Shown here piece after piece: positions 16,899-25,810 of a DNA stretch of 64,000 bases. Within the stretch, counting starts at the first letter, position 1. Each line of letters begins with the position of its first letter. The translations under genes were made by a program, and so were the position numbers. Below the pieces are notes generated by a model, which did not search any database, was not told where the DNA came from, and saw nothing but the letters and a program-made list of their open reading frames with translations. Source of the DNA: Ardenticatenaceae bacterium (GTDB taxonomy: Bacteria > Chloroflexota > Anaerolineae > Promineifilales > Promineifilaceae); NCBI GenBank assembly GCA_020634215.1, contig JACKCD010000006.1, positions 75,093-139,092 on the forward strand, given 5' to 3'.

Positions 16899-17876
16899 AT
16901 GAGCGTAGCCGAAATAGATATCAAAGCGTTAGAAGCCGAAGCACTGCTAACCGACAAACCCGAAGCCCTGATAGTGACCTATTGGAAACGGCTGCGGCGG
17001 CACAAACTCGCCACCTTCAGCCTCATCATGCTGGGAGCCGTCATCCTGCTGATGATAGCTGGGCCAATCATCATGTCGCGGCAAACCTACTACAATATCA
17101 GCAAGAACGAAGAAACCCTGTATGCCCGCGACACACAGGACTTAGCCAACCGCAACGCCGCCCCCAGTGCCGACCATTGGCTAGGAACCGACGAACTAGG
17201 GCGAGATGTCCTGTTCCGGCTGCTGGTCGCCGGCCGGCTTTCACTGTTCATCGCCTTTACAGTTGTGTTTGTCCGGGAGACCGTCGGGATATTCATCGGT
17301 GCCCTGTCAGGGTACTTTGGGGGCTGGGTAGACAGCTTCATCCAGCGAGCCGTCGAATTCATCATCATCCTACCCTTGCTGCCGCTGCTGCTGACGTTAT
17401 CGTCGCTGCTACGAGGAGTACAGATCAACTTTCTGCCGCCAGAGTGGAGCCAGGCCGTGGTCATCATCATCATCCTGAGTCTGTTTGGGTGGACAGGGGC
17501 AGCGCGTTTGAGCCGGGGGATGGCACTAAGCCTGCGGAACCAGGAGTTCACCGAAGCCTCCAAGGCATTAGGGATGTCAGACTTACAGATTATCGCTCGC
17601 CACATGGTACCCAACACCCTGCCGCCGGTGATTGTAAACGCCACGTTGGGGTTAGGGGGCGTGATATTGTTGGAGAGTGCGTTGAGCTTTTTGGGGTTTG
17701 GGATACAGCAGCCGGTAGCGACGTGGGGCAACATGCTGCAGGATGTGCAGAAGGACATGTTCACGGCACCGTGGAAGGCATTGTATCCGGGGTTTATGAT
17801 CTTCATCACCTCCTTGTGTTTCAACTACATTGGTGATGGCCTCCGTGATGCTCTTGACCCCAGACTGAAGTTGTAA
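16899..17876 (+). CDS. Peptide ABC transporter permease, OppC/DppC type
   Basis: The product has 325 residues. An N-terminal cytosolic tail and TM1 (LATFSLIMLGAVILLMIAGPI) are followed by the OppC_N signature HWLGTDELGRDVLFRLLVAGRLSLFI. The EAA loop EFTEASKALGMSDLQIIARHMVPNTLPPVIV and the C-terminal SALSFLGFGIQQPVATWGNML are characteristic. It pairs with the upstream permease as the channel. AAAGGA lies 8 bases before ATG 16899. Base composition shifts from C-rich to G-rich about halfway through. Confidence 0.95.
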   Translation: MSVAEIDIKALEAEALLTDKPEALIVTYWKRLRRHKLATFSLIMLGAVILLMIAGPIIMSRQTYYNISKNEETLYARDTQDLANRNAAPSADHWLGTDELGRDVLFRLLVAGRLSLFIAFTVVFVRETVGIFIGALSGYFGGWVDSFIQRAVEFIIILPLLPLLLTLSSLLRGVQINFLPPEWSQAVVIIIILSLFGWTGAARLSRGMALSLRNQEFTEASKALGMSDLQIIARHMVPNTLPPVIVNATLGLGGVILLESALSFLGFGIQQPVATWGNMLQDVQKDMFTAPWKALYPGFMIFITSLCFNYIGDGLRDALDPRLKL

Positions 17877-17942
17877 GAACTGGCTGGAAGAAAGGGATAC
17901 ACGATTATTTTGCAAATTAAGGATAGGGAAGAGGCCGATAAC

Positions 17943-18923
17943 GTGGAAAAGAACAACATTCTAGAAATAAAAGGTTTAAAAACGCAATTTTTTACAGAAT
18001 CTGGCATTGTGAGAGCTGTAGACGGTGTGGATTTTTCTGTGCGGCGAGGTGAGGTGCTGGGTCTTGTAGGTGAGTCTGGCTGTGGAAAGAGTGTAACCTC
18101 ACTATCAATCATGAAATTGATAGGTCAGCCTGGCAAAATTATTGAAGGTCAAATCATTTTTGATGACGAAGATTTGGTCAAAGCCTCGGAGTCGAAAATG
18201 GTCAAGATACGGGGTAACCGTATTTCTATGATTTTCCAGCAGCCGCAGAGTAGCTTGAATCCTGTATTTCGCGTTGGCGAACAGCTTGCAGAGGTTTTGT
18301 ATATTCATCAAGACATTGGCAAGGATGCGGGTGAAAAACGGGCTGTGGAGCTGCTTGGCATGGTAGGTATTCCCGAACCGGAATCACGTGTGAATGCATT
18401 TCCTCACGAACTTTCGGGTGGGATGGCGCAGCGTGTGATGATTGCCATGGCGTTGGCATGTGTGCCAGAACTGCTGATTGCTGATGAGCCGACGACTGCG
18501 CTGGACGTGACAATTCAAGCACAGATTTTGGATCTCATGCGTAATTTACGTTCTAAAATGGAAACATCAATTATTTTGATTACGCATGATTTAGGGGTTG
18601 TCGCTGAGATGTGCGACCGTGTGAACGTCATGTACGCGGGTCGTATTGTTGAAATGGCTCCGGTTAAGGAATTGTTTCAGAAACCTAAACACCCTTATAC
18701 TGATGCGTTGATTGGTTCTACACCCATTTTGGGACAGGCAGACAAAGAGTTAACGACCATTCCTGGTTCTGTCCCAAACTTGGTTGATTTGCCTCCAGGG
18801 TGTCAATTTGCCCCCCGTTGTTTGGCTCGGATTCAGAATAATTTGGAGATTTGTACTGAGGAAGAGCCGGAACTGAAGATGGCTGCTCCAGAACATTGGG
18901 TGCGCTGTTGGTTATATGAATAG
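17943..18923 (+). CDS. Peptide ABC transporter ATPase, OppD/DppD type
   Basis: The product has 326 residues with Walker A GESGCGKS (about residue 45), Q-loop IFQQPQSSLNP, signature LSGGMAQR, Walker B LLIADEPTTALD and switch His in LITHDLGVVAEM. The C-terminal oligopeptide-transporter extension carries PGCQFAPRC and two further cysteines (EIC, RCW). That four-Cys set binds a [4Fe-4S] cluster in some DppD homologues. GTG 17943 (GAGG 8 bases upstream) is preferred over TTG 17910. The gene stops just before the partner ATPase. Confidence 0.94.
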   Translation: MEKNNILEIKGLKTQFFTESGIVRAVDGVDFSVRRGEVLGLVGESGCGKSVTSLSIMKLIGQPGKIIEGQIIFDDEDLVKASESKMVKIRGNRISMIFQQPQSSLNPVFRVGEQLAEVLYIHQDIGKDAGEKRAVELLGMVGIPEPESRVNAFPHELSGGMAQRVMIAMALACVPELLIADEPTTALDVTIQAQILDLMRNLRSKMETSIILITHDLGVVAEMCDRVNVMYAGRIVEMAPVKELFQKPKHPYTDALIGSTPILGQADKELTTIPGSVPNLVDLPPGCQFAPRCLARIQNNLEICTEEEPELKMAAPEHWVRCWLYE

Positions 18924-18936
18924 GAGGCATGAGGCG

Positions 18937-20010
18937 ATGACCGAAGAGATCAAAACGAGCGATGGCAAAAAGAAAAGACGTGTTTTGCTGGATGTCAAAA
19001 ATTTAAAGAAATATTTTCCGGTACGGGCTGGCTTATTGCAGCGGGTTCAAGCTCACGTGAAGGCTGTAGATGACGTTACCTTTTTCATTTATGAAGGTGA
19101 GTCATTTGGGCTGGTGGGTGAGTCTGGTTGCGGCAAGACGACGGTTGGGCGGACTTTGTTACGTTTGTTACCTGCGACAGACGGAACGGTTATGTTTGAT
19201 GGGAAGAATTTGTTTGATTTGAATGCGTCAGAGCTAAAAAAGCTGCGGCGGGATATTCAAATTATTTTTCAGGATCCTTATTCGTCACTTGACCCGCGTA
19301 TGCCAGTGGGGGAAAGTATTGCGGAAGGGCTGCGGGTGCATACCAGTAAGAATAGCCAGGAGCGGTATGATATTGTGGTGGAGATGTTGGCACGGGTTGG
19401 GATGCGGGCTGAACATGCGCGGCGTTATCCACATGAGTTTTCTGGTGGGCAGCGGCAGCGGATTGGGATAGCGCGAGCTTTGGCGTTGCGCCCGAAGTTT
19501 ATTGTGTGTGATGAACCAGTTTCCGCGTTGGATGTGTCAATTCAGGCTCAGGTCTTGAACATTTTGAAGGAGTTGCAGCGCGATTTTGGTTTGACTTATC
19601 TGTTTATTGCCCATAACTTGAGTGTTGTTGAGCATTTTAGTGATCGTGTAGGCGTGATGTATTTGGGCAAGATGGTGGAAATGGCGACCCGGCGCGATTT
19701 GTTTGGTGATCCTTTGCACCCATACACACAGGCACTCATGTCGGCCATCCCAGTGCCGGATCCAACTTTACAGCGTAAACGGATTATTTTGGAGGGGGAT
19801 GTGCCTAGTCCGCTGAATCCTCCTAAGGGTTGTCGGTTTCATACGCGTTGTCCTTTAGTGTTTGACCGTTGTTCGCAGGAGGAGCCGCCGTTTAAGGATT
19901 ATGGGAATGAGCATTATGCGGCGTGTTGGCTTTTGGAAACGGGTGAGCAAGGGGCAAGTAAACTGATACAGGGCAAGGTGTCGGCAGCAGATTTGGGTGT
20001 TGCTGGTTGA
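18937..20010 (+). CDS. Peptide ABC transporter ATPase, OppF/DppF type
   Basis: The product has 357 residues with Walker A GESGCGKTT, Q-loop IFQDPYSSLDPRM, signature FSGGQRQRIGIARAL, Walker B FIVCDEPVSALD and the switch His in FIAHNLSVVEH. The C-terminal cysteine cluster is GCRFHTRCPLVFDRC ... ACW. It forms the heterodimeric motor with the preceding ATPase. ATG 18937, with AGGAGG 9 bases upstream, is preferred. ATG 18916 would overlap the upstream stop and add seven residues. It is the last gene of the transporter unit. Confidence 0.94.
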   Translation: MTEEIKTSDGKKKRRVLLDVKNLKKYFPVRAGLLQRVQAHVKAVDDVTFFIYEGESFGLVGESGCGKTTVGRTLLRLLPATDGTVMFDGKNLFDLNASELKKLRRDIQIIFQDPYSSLDPRMPVGESIAEGLRVHTSKNSQERYDIVVEMLARVGMRAEHARRYPHEFSGGQRQRIGIARALALRPKFIVCDEPVSALDVSIQAQVLNILKELQRDFGLTYLFIAHNLSVVEHFSDRVGVMYLGKMVEMATRRDLFGDPLHPYTQALMSAIPVPDPTLQRKRIILEGDVPSPLNPPKGCRFHTRCPLVFDRCSQEEPPFKDYGNEHYAACWLLETGEQGASKLIQGKVSAADLGVAG

Positions 20011-20040
20011 TGTCTTGATGCGTACTGCTTTATGTTTGCG

Positions 20041-20064
20041 AAGGCCTGCTTATGCGGGCCTTTT
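20041..20064 (+). terminator. Rho-independent terminator after the transporter operon
   Basis: AAGGCCTGC and GCGGGCCTT pair (one G-U) around TTAT and are followed by TTTTGC. A TATAAT at 20069-20074 directly downstream may serve the next gene. Confidence 0.8.
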
Positions 20065-20129
20065 GCTTTATAATAAATATGCTGAATGGCTTTCCTGTTT
20101 TTGAGATTGATTGCAAGAAGTGCTAATTT

Positions 20130-21245
20130 ATGTCCCAAGTAAGAAAGATTTTAGTTGTTGATGACCATTTTGAGACGCTGTCGGTGACGAGGGCGATGTT
20201 GGAAAATTCGGGTAGTGATTACTGGGTACGGACGGTTCCCTCTGGGGAAGAGGGGATGCTTGAGCTACGGCAGGCGGGGTATGATGTGTTAATTACGGAT
20301 GTGCGGCTGCCGGGGATAAGTGGAATTGAGTTGGTGCGTCGGGTACGAAGGACGCAGCCTAATTTGCCGGTTATTATGATGACGGGTTACCCTTCGGAGA
20401 AGGGGAAGCGGGAGGCAACGGCGTTGGGGGTGTTGCAGTATTTGCTGAAGCCGTTGGAGATAGAGGTGTTGTTAACGGCCGTTCACTCCGCCCTCACCGA
20501 ATCACCTCAACCAAACGTGGTCATTAACCCCACCAAGCCGGCCGACCTCGCGCCTAGATCAACGACGGTAACAGACCCGCTCTATCAACGGCTAGATATG
20601 CTGCGATCTGAAACAGGGGCCTTGGGGCTGCTGTTTGGGCAGATGGACGGTAGCGTGGTGACAGAAATAGGGGAGATGCCTGGCCTGAATTGGGGCAAGA
20701 TTGCCGCGCCTTTGGTGCAAATGATGCGAAGCAGCGTCGAACTGGCAGAGGCGGTTGCCAGTGAGGAAAGCTCTACGCTGCAATATCATGATTTGACGCC
20801 GTTTAAACTGACAAGTGCTACAGTGGGGCGAGGGCATTTTTTGACCCTTGTTTTTGAGCCAGACCCGCGCCGCAGCCGGATTGGAACCGTTTGGCTGTTT
20901 GTGCAGCGGGCGACTGCAGATTTGCTGCGGCTGCTGGTTGTTCCGTCTGAGGAGGGTGCACCTGTAGCCGAGCCAGTTTCTGATGAGGTGGCTGTTGTTG
21001 CACCAGCAGTTGAGATCGTTGAGGAACTCACTGCGCCGGCCGAACCTGATTTAGATGTGGCGGGGCTGGGAGCGTTGTTGGGGTTGTCGCTGGAGGAAAC
21101 GGCCGTTCCTGATGATTTAGATTCGTTTTGGTCACAGGCTGTGGAGGAAACTGAGGTCAAAAAAGAGGGGCTGACTTGGGCAGAGGCCCAGAAGCGCGGC
21201 ATTATTCCATCTGGGCTGGATTTTGGGGATGAGCCAAAAAAGTAG
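20130..21245 (+). CDS. Response regulator with receiver domain and roadblock-like middle domain
   Basis: The product has 371 residues. The receiver domain (residues 5-120) has the acidic pair VDDH, phospho-acceptor Asp57 in VLITDVRLPG, Thr in MMTGYPS and Lys in YLLKPLE. Residues 150-270 (LYQRLDMLRSETGALGLLFGQMDGSVVTEIG) resemble Roadblock/LC7 folds, which sense GTPase states. This is a weak assignment. A Pro/Glu/Val linker and a C-terminal LTWAEAQKRGIIPSGLDF motif follow. There is no DNA-binding domain. No adjacent histidine kinase is seen. Confidence 0.8.
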   Translation: MSQVRKILVVDDHFETLSVTRAMLENSGSDYWVRTVPSGEEGMLELRQAGYDVLITDVRLPGISGIELVRRVRRTQPNLPVIMMTGYPSEKGKREATALGVLQYLLKPLEIEVLLTAVHSALTESPQPNVVINPTKPADLAPRSTTVTDPLYQRLDMLRSETGALGLLFGQMDGSVVTEIGEMPGLNWGKIAAPLVQMMRSSVELAEAVASEESSTLQYHDLTPFKLTSATVGRGHFLTLVFEPDPRRSRIGTVWLFVQRATADLLRLLVVPSEEGAPVAEPVSDEVAVVAPAVEIVEELTAPAEPDLDVAGLGALLGLSLEETAVPDDLDSFWSQAVEETEVKKEGLTWAEAQKRGIIPSGLDFGDEPKK

Positions 21246-21249
21246 CTGG

Positions 21250-22146
21250 CTATCGTTTTTTGGCCGTGCGCTGGCTGCGCTTGTTAACGGCCGTTTCCAA
21301 ATACGCCACAATTTCGCTGGAAACATTCACCCCCGTCACCGTTTCAATGCCTTGTAGCCCTGGTGAAGAGTTGATTTCCAGCAGCAGCGGGCCACGGTCA
21401 GATTCAAGCAGGTCAACTCCGGCCACGTGTAGACCATGAACAAAGCTGGCCTTTTGCGCCAGCTTTTTGATTGGGTTGGCAAGGGAGATGGAAACGGCCG
21501 TTCCTCCCTGGTGCAAATTGGCGCGAAAATCATCGGCGGGGGCAGAGCGCTGCATGGCGGCCACACAACGGCCGTTAATCACAATCACCCGCAAATCCTG
21601 CCCCTTCGCCTCGGCAATAAACTCCTGCACCAGCACCGGCTGCCCCCCTCGCTGAAGCGTGGACAAAGCGGTGAGGGCGGCGCGAATGTCATGCACCAGC
21701 ATGACCCCGTTGCCCTGCGTTCCGTAAATCTGTTTCATGACGACAGGTAAGCCGCCAACAGACTGAATGGCTTTGTAAAGGGTACCGGGGTGGGTAATAA
21801 CGGCCGTTTTCGGAATCGGCAATTCATGCTGCTGCATCAACTGCAAACTTTGCAGCTTGTTGCGTGACTGCTCAATGGCGGCTGATCTGGCCGTGGTTGC
21901 AATGCCCAGCGCTTCAAACTGGCGCACCACCGCCAGCCCATATTCCGTGATAGAGGTGCCAATGCGGGGGATGATGGCATCAATTTGCGGGTAGCGTCGC
22001 CGTAAGGGGGATGTTTCGTAGCCGAGGTCTATGGAAACGGCCGTTGTGTCAATCACAAACGCCTCATGCCCACGCAGCCTGGCCGCCTGCACCAAGCGGC
22101 GCGTGCTATAAAGCGTTGAATTGCGTGAGAGAATCCCGATTTTCAT
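21250..22146 (-). CDS. rimK: RimK-like ATP-grasp ligase
   Basis: The 298-residue product is close to the length of E. coli RimK (300), which adds glutamates to ribosomal protein S6. It begins MKIGILSRNSTLYSTRRL. The ATP-grasp domain has VVMKQIYGTQGNGVMLV, LVQEFIAEAKGQDLRVIVI and the metal-binding LLLEINSSPGLQGIE. Substrate specificity could differ, since RimK relatives act on other amino-acyl acceptors. ATG 22146 is chosen by alignment to the family; upstream ATG 22188 has no ribosome site. It follows the methyltransferase gene by 19 bases. Confidence 0.85.
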   Translation of the reverse strand: MKIGILSRNSTLYSTRRLVQAARLRGHEAFVIDTTAVSIDLGYETSPLRRRYPQIDAIIPRIGTSITEYGLAVVRQFEALGIATTARSAAIEQSRNKLQSLQLMQQHELPIPKTAVITHPGTLYKAIQSVGGLPVVMKQIYGTQGNGVMLVHDIRAALTALSTLQRGGQPVLVQEFIAEAKGQDLRVIVINGRCVAAMQRSAPADDFRANLHQGGTAVSISLANPIKKLAQKASFVHGLHVAGVDLLESDRGPLLLEINSSPGLQGIETVTGVNVSSEIVAYLETAVNKRSQRTAKKR

Positions 22147-22165
22147 TTGTGAAAGGATGCGTGTT

Positions 22166-23134
22166 TCATGATGATGCGTTGGAGCCATTTAGGGCATCCC
22201 ACTCCACAGGTCGTTTAGAGACCTTCTCCATGCCTGTTGGTTTATGAACAGGTTTGCCCATCGGTCTCATCTTCAGCGTACCATTCAGAAACGATTCAAG
22301 CCTTTGCTGGGCAACCTGAATATATTCCCCATTTTGCTCGCTGCCAAACGCTTTCCGATGATGTTTAATAGCGGCGATTAGAGCAGACCCCACACCAGCA
22401 TACGGGTCAAAAACCACATCCCCCTCATTTGTTAAAGCCAAAACACACCGTTCAACCAGCTCAATGGGAAACTGGCAAGGATGGTTTGTTTTTTCAGGGT
22501 GGTTAGATTTAACGTTTGGGATTTCCCAGAAACCCTCTTCCCATTCATCACAGATGATTTGCCAAACATCGGACGGATTTTTGCCCATTGGATTGCCAGA
22601 TGGCTGCCCCTTGTTTGGCCCTTTGTAGTGCCGCTTGCCAGGATATTTTGCTGGGATACGAACGGGATCTAGATTAAAAGTGTATTGATTGGATTTTGTA
22701 AACCAAAGCAAGGTTTCATACCGTCCCGAAAAACGCTTTTTTGTGTGCAGCCCATGACCAAAATGCCAGATGAGCCGGTTACGCAACTGGTATCCCTGCT
22801 CCTTAAAAAGCGGGTAATAATAGATGTCCAAGGGGAAAACTTCCCCATCATTGACATAATTCCCAACCTGCCAACAGATGCTCCCATCAGGTTGCAAAAT
22901 GCGAGACAGATTTTCTAGCGTCTGGGACTGCGTGTTCAAGTATGCTTCAATGGAAACGGTGTCCTCATATTCCTTGCCCAAATTGTATGGAGGTGAGGTG
23001 ATGATGAGCTTGACAGACTCATCAGGGAGCGTATTGATGAAATCATTGGCATCCCCGTGAAAGGCAACAATGTCGGCATCATTTGTAAATAATGGTGAAA
23101 TTATTTTGGGCTGGGCGGGTGGGCCATATTCCAT
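22166..23134 (-). CDS. Orphan site-specific DNA methyltransferase, beta class (N4-cytosine or N6-adenine)
   Basis: The 322-residue product has catalytic motif IV LIITSPPYNLGKEY near the N-terminus and SAM-binding motif I VVFDPYAGVGSALIAAI near the C-terminus, the beta-class order. SPPY rather than DPPY favours N4-cytosine methylation. The C-terminal GSEQNGEYIQVAQQRLES is the usual tail. No restriction endonuclease or specificity subunit is adjacent, so it looks solitary. ATG 23134 with AAAGGA about 10 bases upstream fits better than 23143. The gene and its neighbourhood (22.1-25.5 kb) contain no AACGGCCGTT copies. Confidence 0.9.
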   Translation of the reverse strand: MEYGPPAQPKIISPLFTNDADIVAFHGDANDFINTLPDESVKLIITSPPYNLGKEYEDTVSIEAYLNTQSQTLENLSRILQPDGSICWQVGNYVNDGEVFPLDIYYYPLFKEQGYQLRNRLIWHFGHGLHTKKRFSGRYETLLWFTKSNQYTFNLDPVRIPAKYPGKRHYKGPNKGQPSGNPMGKNPSDVWQIICDEWEEGFWEIPNVKSNHPEKTNHPCQFPIELVERCVLALTNEGDVVFDPYAGVGSALIAAIKHHRKAFGSEQNGEYIQVAQQRLESFLNGTLKMRPMGKPVHKPTGMEKVSKRPVEWDALNGSNASS

Positions 23135-23193
23135 AGCAATCATGTCCTTTTGAACGGCATGGCGTATTGTAGCACAGGTGTTTGTCTTGTGCG

Positions 23194-23225
23194 GCGGCAA
23201 TTTTTGCCGCATGTTCTGCGAACAT
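23194..23225. promoter_or_regulatory. Two abutting hairpins upstream of the methyltransferase
   Basis: GCGGCAA-ttt-TTGCCGC (23194-23210) is directly followed by ATGTTC-tgc-GAACAT (23211-23225). They lie about 60 bases upstream of the methyltransferase start. They could be operator-like or mark the boundary of the RHS remnant. The function is unknown. Confidence 0.4.
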
Positions 23226-23239
23226 TGTGGCGGAAAACT

Positions 23240-24943
23240 TCATGTAGCCATTGACGCTAGTGCCACGACGGATCATGATGTGGCGGTGGTGTTTAGCGAC
23301 ACCTCGACGGGCAGCCCGACGGCCTGGGTCGCTGCGCTAGGGGCAGTTTGGCGACGGGGCGGTGAGTACGGAGCAAAACCCGACGCATGTCTACACCTCT
23401 GGTGTCCACCGAGCCGGGGAGCTATACGGTGACGCTGACGGTCAATAACGATGGCGGCACGATGAGTGTGACAAAGGTGGATTACATTACGGTGACACTG
23501 GGAGCGCCAGTGGCGAACTTTAGCACGACGCCGATTAGCGGGACGGTGCCGTTGACGGTGACGTTGACCGACCTGTCTACGGGGCAGCCGACGAGTTGGG
23601 GGTGGGATTTTGGCGACGGGGGGACGGCGACGGTGCAGCACCCCAGCCACACCTACAGTGCCGCCGGGACGTATACGGTGACGCTGACGGTGAGCAACAC
23701 CGTGGGCAGCGACACGGCGACGGGGACGGTGACAGTGCTGAACAGCGTGGCTGACACGGCCAAGGTGGTGCGGCGCATTAGCTATCGCTTTGGCGGCCAG
23801 GTGGTGGCGACGCGGGTGGTGGCGGAGGATGCCCAGGGGCAATTGATTGACAACCCCGCCTTTACGGGGCTATTCTATGTCCACGGTGACCATTTGGGCA
23901 GCGCGACGGCGTTGAGCTATGGGCAGGATAGACCGACCTTGCAAGGCACCCTGGTGCCGGATTCGGTGGCGCGGTTCTTGCCATTTGGCGGCTATCGCGG
24001 GGCGAAGCCGCAGACGAACCCAGCGGTGAGTGACCGGGGCTTTACCGGCCACAAGCATAACGATGACCTGGGGCTGGTGTATATGAATGCGCGTTACTAC
24101 GTGCCCGGCATTGGCCGCTTTGCCAGTGCCGATACCATTATCCCTGACCCGATGAATCCGCAGGGGTTTAATAGGTATAGTTATGTGGAAAATAATCCTG
24201 TTAGGAATATTGATCTGGATGGGCATCAATCATCGGAAAGTTGCTACCCAAATTGTTACGTTCCTACACCTACACCAGTCACTCCCACACCAGTTGTACC
24301 GGTAACACAACCTAGCCCTTCTGTAACACCGACTCCTGTAGTTTCAAATACACCCACAAATACACCCACATCAACTCCAACGCCAACTCCATATCAGTTG
24401 CAATATGAAAAAGCCAATCCCTCTACTAACCATATGCCCATGAGTCGGGCTTTTTCAGGTTTGCTAACTGATGCTACATTGATTGGATTTTCAGGGAGTG
24501 CTGTGGGAGGTATTCCGTTTACACCACTCCAAGGGGTAGGAATAATTGGTATTGAAGTGTTAATTAATCTTGACGAACTCCCTAGTGTATTTGTTTATGG
24601 TGGAGGCGGTTTAGGTAGAGGGATGGCTAGCGGTGTATCCTTAGATGCTGGCCCTACAGCAGGACTTGTGTGGAACCTAGATGAACATGCAAATTACAGT
24701 GGCCCATTTGCGACAACCAGTGCCGATGCGTCAGCACTCATTGGTTTCCAGATTAACGGTTTTGGTGCCCCAAGCGGAGATACCTGGGGATTAAGTGCAT
24801 CGCCTGTAGCTGGTGCAGGTCTATCAATATCTCATACGAGAACTACATATTATGAAGTAACATGGGAAGATGTTGGATATTTTGCGGATTTATTGCGAAA
24901 TACGATAAATTTGGGCAGTGGTTCAGATATAAGCCACCGATAA
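23240..24943 (+). pseudogene. Decayed PKD-RHS protein gene with intact RHS core and polymorphic tip
   Basis: A first PKD domain is readable only in pieces across frames (VVFSDTSTGSPTAW, then FGDGAVSTEQNPTHVYT in another frame). The open frame from 23387 contains a second PKD domain (WGWDFGDGGTATVQHPSHTY) and the RHS core (FYVHGDHLGSATAL, GLVYMNARYYVPGIGRFASAD, NRYSYVENNPVRNIDLDGH). No start codon or signal peptide remains, so it is a 5'-truncated remnant. After the core, a PTPTPV linker and a Gly-rich unknown tip (about 170 residues) are AT-richer, which suggests tip exchange. A polymorphic-toxin tip is possible but unproved. Confidence 0.75.
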
Positions 24944-24959
24944 TGATATAATGACCTAG

Positions 24960-25143
24960 CCTAAATGTGCGACTTTTCAAGATCCATATTTGGGAGATAA
25001 CTGACAGATTGCATGATAGCTCCCATGTACATAATACTTGATCTTGTTGCTGAACATACCATGCAACAAATTTCAACGGAACTACTTTGGGAATTCACCC
25101 ATATATTGCCTAAATACAGGTCGAACTAAAGTCGCACATTAGG
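24960..25143. mobile_element. MITE-like element with 16-17 bp terminal inverted repeats
   Basis: The left end CCTAAATGTGCGACTTT (24960-24976) and right end AAAGTCGCACATTAGG (25128-25143) are inverted repeats differing by one base. The 184-bp interior has no ORF. No clear target duplication is visible. It lies between the RHS tip and the small membrane-protein gene. Confidence 0.65.
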
Positions 25144-25168
25144 TACAATGCTGCACAGGAAGTGATTT

Positions 25169-25408
25169 ATGAGTCCATTTGAAGCGTTTTTCACAAAGAC
25201 CTTGTTTATTCTTGTTTCTATTGGTGTCCCCCTTTTTTTCAGTTACTGGCTCATCACTCAAGGCAACAAAAAACTAAAAAATGCATCAGACCAACATAGA
25301 AAATTCCCCCCTATGTTTAATAGTGCCGTAGGGTACTGGATGATTGGTGGTGGCATAGTCTGCATACTATTTGCAATTTTAGGGTTTTTAACCGTATTGT
25401 TAAAATAA
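25169..25408 (+). CDS. Small two-TM membrane protein
   Basis: The product has 79 residues: TM1 LFILVSIGVPLFFSYWLI, a short basic loop (GNKKLKNASDQHRK) and TM2 IGGGIVCILFAILGFLTVLL. AGGAAG lies about 7 bases before ATG 25169. I do not recognise the family. It sits directly after the RHS tip, in the position where immunity genes usually follow toxin tips, so an immunity role is possible but is only inferred from place and topology. Confidence 0.6.
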   Translation: MSPFEAFFTKTLFILVSIGVPLFFSYWLITQGNKKLKNASDQHRKFPPMFNSAVGYWMIGGGIVCILFAILGFLTVLLK

Positions 25409-25519
25409 AAAGTTTTTTGAGAAGCTTGTAGGGCTTGCGGAAACCGGTACTTTGGAGACACAAAAGCACGTGGAAGGATACGGAAAAAAGATTGTGTACG
25501 TGCCTTTCGAGTATAGCAA

Positions 25520-25810
25520 AAGGTGGTGGGGAGAAACGGCCGTTAAGTTCGGTTGATGAAAATGAGGTGGTGGGGGGAAACGGCCGTTAAGCATGGTTGG
25601 TGAAAGTGAAGTGATGGGGGAAAACGGCCGTTAAACCCAGTTGGGGAAGGTAGGGTGGTGGGGAGAAACGGCCGTTGCCCCCCATTCATCCCGTCGCCTG
25701 TTGTCGGAAACGGCCGTTAAGCCCAGTTGATGAAAGTGAGATGATGGGGGGAGAAACGGCCGTTAAGCATGGTTGGGGAAGTGAGGTGGTGGGGAGAAAC
25801 GGCCGTTAGT
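25520..25810. repeat. Seven-copy, about 44-bp phased array of AACGGCCGTT
   Basis: Exact palindromes start at 25535, 25579, 25623, 25667, 25709, 25755 and 25798, at intervals of 44, 44, 44, 42, 46 and 43 bases. Each is preceded by GGTGGGGAGA-like and mostly followed by AAGCATGGTTGG-like words. The repeat units are degenerate outside the palindrome. It is not a CRISPR, since the variable parts are related to each other. Two more copies lie near 26344 and 26400. Confidence 0.9.

Noticed and set aside
17090..17824. 244-codon frame on the minus strand
   Set aside because: Lies fully antisense to the OppC-type permease; produced by biased codon use. No family or ribosome site.
25520..25810. CRISPR array
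   Set aside because: Only the 10-bp palindrome is constant, spacers are mutually related G-rich words, and no cas gene is near.
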